This document shows positions 24,291-30,411 of a DNA stretch of 30,411 nucleotides, piece by piece. The first letter of the stretch is position 1; each line of letters starts with the position of its first letter. The notes beneath the pieces were generated by a model. That model saw only the letters and a list, made by a program, of their open reading frames with translations, did no database searches and was not told where the DNA came from. Where the stretch lies: contig CAXNAA020000062.1 of NCBI GenBank assembly GCA_964200075.2, forward strand, positions 1-30,411, read 5' to 3'. Source of the DNA: Sphacelaria rigidula (Eukaryota > Phaeophyceae > Sphacelariales). A program made the position numbers and the translations under genes.

Positions 24291-27200
24291 CTGCGTGTCC
24301 AATGAACCGAGAGAACAGCGGGAAACATGATAGGGCACAGGGAATCAGTGATTATTGGGGTATGCATACTCTCTGCTTTCGATCATTATTCCCGACACAC
24401 TGATACCCACACGGAATTCTGCTCTCTCGAAACACTGAAAACAAGCAGTGCATTTTCTTTCCGTGTTGTCAAATCCCAACGTTCAGCTTTGACCCTTGTC
24501 TGCTAGATTGTCTAGATGTATACACTGATCTATATGCCCCAGTTTAGATCGAGATATGCAGCGCGGAATCAACTTGCAGCAAAGGGCGAACTAGAAAACA
24601 AGCCATGCATACTGCCTTCATCCCCCGCCCGAGCGAGGCACGATACCTGTTTTAGACCCTCTTTTTCATATGCACATCAGTGTGGCAGCTTTGATGCGGA
24701 GAGTGTTCTGCGCGTCCAAACTTGTACTACTACCTTCCCACGGCCGAGAGGGAGAAGCCAGCAGCAGCGATTTTATGAGCAGCTTTAGTATTATCCAAGA
24801 AACTTCCGTTTGCGACTGCTCTACACTACTTTAGGAAAGCATCTCACTGTCAGTATGATACTACTCCGCAAAAGAATAAGAGGTTAAGACAGACAAGCAG
24901 CAAAAAGCAGCTGCCCAAGGTTCGAAGCAGGAGCCGAGTGATTGTCTTTCAAAAAAGAGCAGCTTCATTTACAATAGTACGCATGAGGAATCGAACAGGG
25001 TTTAGTACCGGAGTACGACTTCTGGTTTGCTACTCCAGAAACAAACAGATAAATATTACTCGTCGTTTGTTGGTGTGATGGATGAGTTATATTTTCTGTG
25101 TATCCTGATTTTGTTGTGTGTCCTGTACCGCCCGTGACTGTACTTGTGCAGTGCTGTCACTTGGATTGAGTAGCGAACAGGGCACACACGCACACATGTC
25201 AACAGTCAACGCGACTGGCATACCAACGCCCGTCCGGCTACCGAAAACACAGCACAGCACATCACGGCAGTCGCTGCACAGAGCTAGATGTCGTATCCGC
25301 GCAGTCACCACGAGAGTACAACACGGCATATGTGCCCCATGGTACACTCCGTGCGAGCTACAACGGGCAGTATAGCGCTCAGTCAGCGTTGTACCACTCT
25401 GGTCAGGAAAGATGTAAGAAGATTCTCATGTGCGGGTCACGTGCGCCTGCCCCGGCATTTGCGATCATGCTGATGAGAGTCTCCTTCTGAAGGACCGCAA
25501 CCGCAAAATGGGGGCACCACACTTTATTTTTAGCCTCGACGCTCACCCTATAAAGATGGTTTCACACCCGAACCGCCGGAACCCCCGTGTTACTCATCCT
25601 CCGTCGATGTATTATACCGAGAGTTAGAACATCGCCTGTCGGGTCGTGCGGGCGAAGATTGAATACCGATGAAAGGCGGATAGTCAAAGCTGAAGCTTCG
25701 CGTCCGATTATCGTTTGCTCCGACACGGTCGTGTATCTGCTTGTCCAACAGAGGATGCCCATGACTCGAGGACTCCCCACCCGAGAAAATAATATGTCGT
25801 ACAAAAAATGACGTTCTACTCAAAAACCAAGCCCGTGTTTCTTTAAGGTCAGGTTTGAAATCAATAATTGGCTCTCTCGTTTGCATCTTACAGTCCACCG
25901 GAGGCGAGATAGCGCTACCGCTCGGACGACTCTCATGGTGGGCAAACGACACGCGCATTGTGCGAAAGTACAATACTTACTACATTAATTCGTCATGTCA
26001 TGCTTAGAGGTCTTGCACCGTGAAGATCGCAGAGAACTGTCGCTCATTTTGTCCTAGCAAGTCATATATTTTTGCTGTGTGGGAGGTTTTCTCGGATTCT
26101 CCGGACAGCCGAAACTTGAGAGAAATCACCAGTGCGGTGAACCTGGTACATGGAGTAAACACCGAGAATTGAGGGGTATGCGTGACCCCCCTGACCTTGA
26201 CCTCTTTCCAGATCGCCAAAAACGATACATGGTCAATTTGGGCTCGGGACTTTGGTTTTCCAAGTAACAGCACCTCTATTTAGACGAACAGGTGGATGCT
26301 ACGCATTTGCATGGGGATGAGTAAAAGGACAACACCTCGCCAGCTTTGAGTCAAGTCAAGTGCGTGCGCGTCTTCGCCGGGAATTCTATTCGTCAGGTAT
26401 ATATCTTCATGATAATTGTAAGTGATGAGCGCGAGCCGTCAAAACTGCTGCTGTATACGCAAACAAGACTTCTTCTGTCTACAGTATGCCTTAGCAGTCT
26501 CGCTATTGTTGGCGCAGAGCTGGCACACCTCGACCATGCTTTTGATGGCGTACGGATGTCGCATCGTCTCAACTGTACCCCACTGCCCTGTGCTATCAGG
26601 CACATATGAAGCATGGTAGGGACAACAGCAGCGCAGTGCACTCGAACAAGTACACCATAAAGGTACAGGCTGTGATCCATATGCTGCTGCTGTATCGTAC
26701 ATACTGCTGCTGTTTTCATTATTTTCCTCTCATCATTGTAAGTATGTTGATTTTATTTTTCAAATGTTTTTATTTTCAATATCACCACTTTTTGTTATTT
26801 ATGTTTACAATTACTAATTACTGTTATCAAACATTATAACTCTTGCCATTATCATTGCCACAATGCGGTTGTCGTGTACGGCCCTTGTATACGCTAAAAT
26901 TTCACCAGTTTCCAAAGACAACGGTACAAAACAACCAGTGTGTCATCGCTCTCCACTGTATATACACACTGTACTGTACGCTAGTGCTATCTCTGCTCAG
27001 CGTTCAGCAACAATACAAGTACAGTATGAAGCTATTGTGGCAACATAGAAGGCTGCAGGCAGCTCGCGAAGACCGCGCAGAAGAGCAATAAGCCCCTCCA
27101 TTTTTCGAGTGCTTCTAGAGGTGAGGGGTCGTTGCAGAAAGGATCAATACATACCCTGACCTTCAGGTGGGTGATACTGGGAGATTGGTACGGGAACATA

Positions 27201-28940
27201 ATGAACCATTCGACCGATCAGAACCATAAAAAGGATGACTTCCCACACTTTTGGCCTGTTGCCCGACCAAAAAATCCTAGAAATGCACCTGGTTCATTGG
27301 GGGAGCCTCCTGCGACGATCTAGAAAACCTCCATTCCTTGGCTCAACGAAGGTTCCCCCCCCCCCCCCCCCCAATGAACACCCTTGGATTGTCACCTGAC
27401 GATACAGTTCCGAGGATATGCTGTTGATAGTGTTCCGAGAATAAGCTGATGGCCAAATGAACCACAAAACAAAAATCGAAACCGAAAATCGACGTTGGCA
27501 ACAAAAATGCTCCAGGGATAGATCGAATTTGGGCCCATGGCGACCAACAGTGGACGAACCACAGTCGGTTCAAGGGATTCAAACGCTGATCAAGAGAGTT
27601 GCACTGCTCCCCCCCCCGGACAACGCTAGTTGAACCTCACAATAGCTCTTACTCAACCACTTATGATGTGCATGTCTTGGCTTAGATCCATCAAGAAACA
27701 GGGTTGCGCTGATTGTCCTCGCAGGACCGCACATGATAAAAAAAGTGCCGAACTTGCACACTTCGGAACGAAACTAATACACATTGCACACATGGTTGAT
27801 CTTGCCCGATAGAACCTGTCTGATCGGGAGCCGGAACTCGTTTTGCAAAATCGATCCATCCGATTTGCCCATAATCCCTTACCCGAAAGCTTCGTCTCGG
27901 AACAGCTTTGCAGGCTGACAGTCTAGGGGTATACAGAACTTTCACGCGGCGAGTGAGGTCTTCGACGGAGAGTCGGCGCGGGCTCCCTCCCAGCTCACCC
28001 GAACAGTTTCCGGAGTCCATCATTCGTGGTTCCAGGAAATTTCTACTAGACGAGAACATCGAAAAATTCACTTCAAGCAGATACAGTAGGACACCAACCG
28101 AAACTATGAAAGCAAACGGCTAGGTTTCGTCACAGATTGCCTAGTGTATAGCCTACTGGCGGAAAAGCCCATACTTTCATCAGTTCTCTAGGACAACGGT
28201 TGAAAGTGCACCAGGCGCATCTGGGAGCGGCAACCTTTCCCACGTGTGGCCCCTCCAGTGTTGTCAAGAGAGCTGCACTGAGCACATCGTGGCACAGATC
28301 GCGAACACCCAGAAACACCGTGGATTGTGTAAAATATAGAGCCATGACACAATGTACTGTCTGTCCACTGAGCGAGTGATGAGAGAAAAACGATCCCCTG
28401 TATGGACATCGAACAGTTGAAACGACACAAACTCAACAAAGAATACCCGCCCCGCCCCGAGAGCATCAAGGAGGAGGGATAGAGCCAGAGAGTACTTATG
28501 GGTGTATGTTATTTGCGAATTCCAGCAGTGAACAGCGGTAGCGAGGGTGCACCATGAACCCGACGAGGTGTCGACACCAAACACCAAAACTATACTGCTT
28601 GACTCGAGGCAACGATTTATATTCGACTGCTCGACATCCACTGGTCCATGCAGTCAGGCGTGTTGTATCACACCAAGTTGATCTCAGCATCCACGTACGC
28701 AAAATTCAGTCGACTTAACCCCACTTCGTACCACATCCACGGTTGAAATATACTTATTTGAGTGTGACCACCGAGATTCGGATCTTTAGTGGGGCTGACA
28801 GGCCCGACTGCTCCCGGCGTGCCCAGAATGCGTTTTGGTCCAAATCAGCGCCGATCTGAGGTCTGCCAACACCCACGTTGTTCGGGGCACCCTCTGCACC
28901 CCCCTCGCTCGCGTGTTCTCGGTATGCCTCGGGTTGTGGT
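24291..28940. other. Gene-poor region without supportable genes
   Basis: Many short ORFs on both strands but none with recognisable motifs or consistent codon use. It contains C runs at 27355-27372 and 27609-27617 and an AT-rich patch at 26715-26840. Upstream exons of the minus-strand gene ending at 23856 may be hidden here. Confidence 0.5.
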
Positions 28941-28960
28941 CAGGGTTAGGGTTAGGGTTA
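28941..28960 (+). repeat. Telomere-like GGGTTA array
   Basis: Three consecutive GGGTTA units on the plus strand, ending exactly where fold-back element 1 begins. The other side of the element continues as GTTAGC units. Confidence 0.9.
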
Positions 28961-29147
28961 GGCCGTGTCTTGACACACCACTTTTTGATCGAAAAAGCGC
29001 GGCGGAAAACAAAAATCTTGATCTGATAGGTCGTGATTTCAACCATCTTCAACATAAACTACGATACTTGAAATCACGACCTATCGGATCGGAATTTTCC
29101 CTTTCCACCGCACATTTTCGATCGAAAATAATGCGCTAGACACGCCG
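28961..29147. mobile_element. Fold-back element 1 (MITE-like, 187 bp)
   Basis: Ends are inverted and related: GGCCGTGTCTTGAC at the left, and the reverse complement of the right end reads CGGCGTGTCTAG. The inner parts also pair (TTTTTGATCGAAAAAGCGCG with ATTTTCGATCGAAAATGTGCGG). A second inverted pair, 23 bp with one mismatch, is at 29020-29042 and 29068-29090. TTA flanks both ends (28958-28960 and 29148-29150), a possible target duplication as in PIF/Harbinger-type elements. It encodes no transposase. Confidence 0.75.
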
Positions 29148-29167
29148 TTAGCGTTAGCGTTAGCGTT
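29148..29167 (+). repeat. GTTAGC hexamer array
   Basis: TTAGCGTTAGCGTTAGCGTT on the right flank of fold-back element 1. It differs from the GGGTTA array on the left by a G-to-C change in each unit. Confidence 0.9.
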
Positions 29168-29471
29168 GTTCTAAAAATGTATCAACCATGGATCTAGGGA
29201 CACGAGTTGGGGTATACTCACTCACATCGTAATACTATTAGGCAATTTGAAGGGGGAGGGGCTGGGTGGTATTCCACTTCAAACGATGACGACCAGTTTA
29301 GATCTCGGGCCGTCTTAAGAAGACAAGAAAAGTGAGAACACGCTGTGAGAGTGAGGGTAGTTCCGGCGGCTTTCGTGATTTTGTTCTTCAGCCTGTTCGA
29401 TTGGTTGAAGGCTGATGCAAAATTCTCATCGCCAATGGTCAAACGACTAAGGCAAGCAACAAATGAGTACG

Positions 29472-29489
29472 CCCCCCCCCCCACCCCCC
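29472..29489. repeat. Poly-C tract
   Basis: Near-pure C run just left of fold-back element 2. A similar run is at 30329-30341. Confidence 0.95.
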
Positions 29490-29497
29490 AAGAATCA

Positions 29498-29694
29498 GGC
29501 CGTGTGTTATCAAATTTCTTTCGACTCGAAAACGTGCGGTGGAATATCATTAATTTTGTTCGTACCTGATACGTCCTCGGCATTCATCTTCTCTCAACCA
29601 TATGAGAAAATAAATAACCTGGACGTTATCAGATACAGGCGAATTCGATTCGACCGCACGTTTTCGACACCAATTACTTGTATAAGACACGGCC
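29498..29694. mobile_element. Fold-back element 2 (MITE-like, 197 bp), same family as element 1
   Basis: Left end GGCCGTGTGTTATCAA ... TCGAAAACGTGCGGTGGAAT. The reverse complement of the right end reads GGCCGTGTCTTATACAA ... TCGAAAACGTGCGGTCGAAT. It is flanked by TCA on both sides (29495-29497 and 29695-29697). The terminal GGCCGTGT and the inner TCGAAAA.GTGCGGT block are shared with element 1, so the two belong to one non-autonomous family. TIR start and 3-bp duplication suggest PIF/Harbinger-like mobilisation, by inference. Confidence 0.8.
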
Positions 29695-29868
29695 TCAGGG
29701 CAACTATTAATCTTCGTATCGCCAAAAGTGAGAGTGGGGGAAACAATCCGATGAGGATGCGAAAAGGGACATAAAACGGTTGCCATGACTGGGCTGTTCG
29801 GCTTTTCACAGCTGGCTTTCCCACCACCAGCGGTAGCCACGCTGTCTTTATTCCCATCGCCAGCATTG

Positions 29869-30297
29869 AACACGGGGTTTTACAAATTGGGGATGGATTT
29901 CTTTATTGAGGATGAACCTTGCGAAGCTTCATACGCATCCAAATATTTTCGAAAAAGGGAGACCAAATGCACTCTCCGCCTGTGATGCGTAGTCTCACTC
30001 ATCCTGAAAAAAGTCCATCTGAAATTGATAAAATCCGGGTTTTTTATACCGAACAATGTCGTCCTCCGGTCATGCCGGCGCAAAAATTGTTAATTTTTTT
30101 CCAAATATACTAAAAACACGGGATATTTTTCAAATTGCGGGTGTTTTTTTTTTCCCTTTAGAGGGGTGAACGAGGGCGCAGATAACGGCCCGGAGAGTGC
30201 ATTTATATTTCTTTTTCGAAAATATTTCGATACTTATGAAATTTCTCAAGGTTCATCCCCAATGGAACTCCATCCCCACTTTGTAAAATCCCGTGTT
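29869..30297. mobile_element. Fold-back element 3 (429 bp, about 107-bp terminal inverted repeats)
   Basis: Left arm begins AACACGGGGTTTTACAAATT. The reverse complement of the right arm begins AACACGGGATTTTACAAAGT. The arms stay alignable to ATGCACTCTCCG (about 29976 on the left, about 30190 on the right), with shared blocks GATGAACCTTG and AAATATTTTCGAAAAA. ATTG flanks both ends (29865-29868 and 30298-30301), a plausible 4-bp target duplication. No coding sequence inside. It is unrelated in its termini to elements 1 and 2. Confidence 0.8.
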
Positions 30298-30411
30298 ATT
30301 GGATTTCATCTTCAGTACAGTATCACTACCCCCCCCCCCCCAGTTCCAGATGCCTCTAGGAGTGCTGCTACAAGAAAAAACAACAACTCATTGTAAGCTT
30401 CACTACTACTG

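Noticed and set aside
26393-27091. Cluster of ORFs of 60-110 residues on both strands.
   Set aside because: Cys- and Thr-rich translations with overlapping frames on both strands and an AT-rich neighbour; nothing supports coding.

Overview
The window is nuclear DNA from an intron-rich eukaryote. Most of it (21050 down to the left edge, minus strand) is one gene: the largest subunit of RNA polymerase I (POLR1A, also called A190 or RPA194). I traced 27 coding exons, about 4.0 kb of coding sequence and about 1,340 residues. All use GT-AG introns and the reading phase matches at every joint. The gene runs off the left edge before the GEAVG, trigger-loop and C-terminal exons. The organism is not settled by the sequence. 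Introns of 0.15 to 2.3 kb filled with low-order repeats, GC-rich third codon positions, poly-C/poly-G runs and TTAGGG-like arrays would suit a stramenopile such as a brown alga, but that is an inference.

Layout from right to left. 24.4-30.4 kb is gene-poor and holds three fold-back (MITE-like) elements, poly-C tracts and telomere-like hexamer arrays. 23856-24290 (minus) is a probable 3' terminal coding exon of an unrecognised gene with two hydrophobic segments. 21826-22167 (plus) is a short intronless ORF encoding a 113-residue protein with a TPR-like helical stretch, preceded by a CAA-rich leader and a small upstream ORF. It is divergent from POLR1A across about 775 bp. From 21050 leftward come POLR1A exons 1-27.

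POLR1A carries the expected parts in order: clamp-core zinc ligands (exons 2, 3, 6), an Asp-rich linker, the dock and PPPRFRPP region (exon 8), the [16 protein letters not shown] segment (exon 11), the catalytic NADFDGD loop (exon 13), the funnel/pore region (exons 14-20) and the bridge helix (exon 22). Exons 25-26 then encode a Tudor/Agenet-like (SH3-like) domain. It sits between the helical linker after the bridge helix and the conserved DP...VSE segment, and human and yeast subunits, as I recall them, have nothing recognisable as this domain there. This is the most notable observation in the window.

The introns carry other structure: a 320-bp tandem repeat (intron 26), a roughly 200-bp higher-order repeat (intron 3), a tRNA-like remnant (intron 4), a 90-bp direct repeat around the least certain exon (7), and a 48-bp inverted repeat that bridges exon 21 and covers the exon 20 5' splice site.
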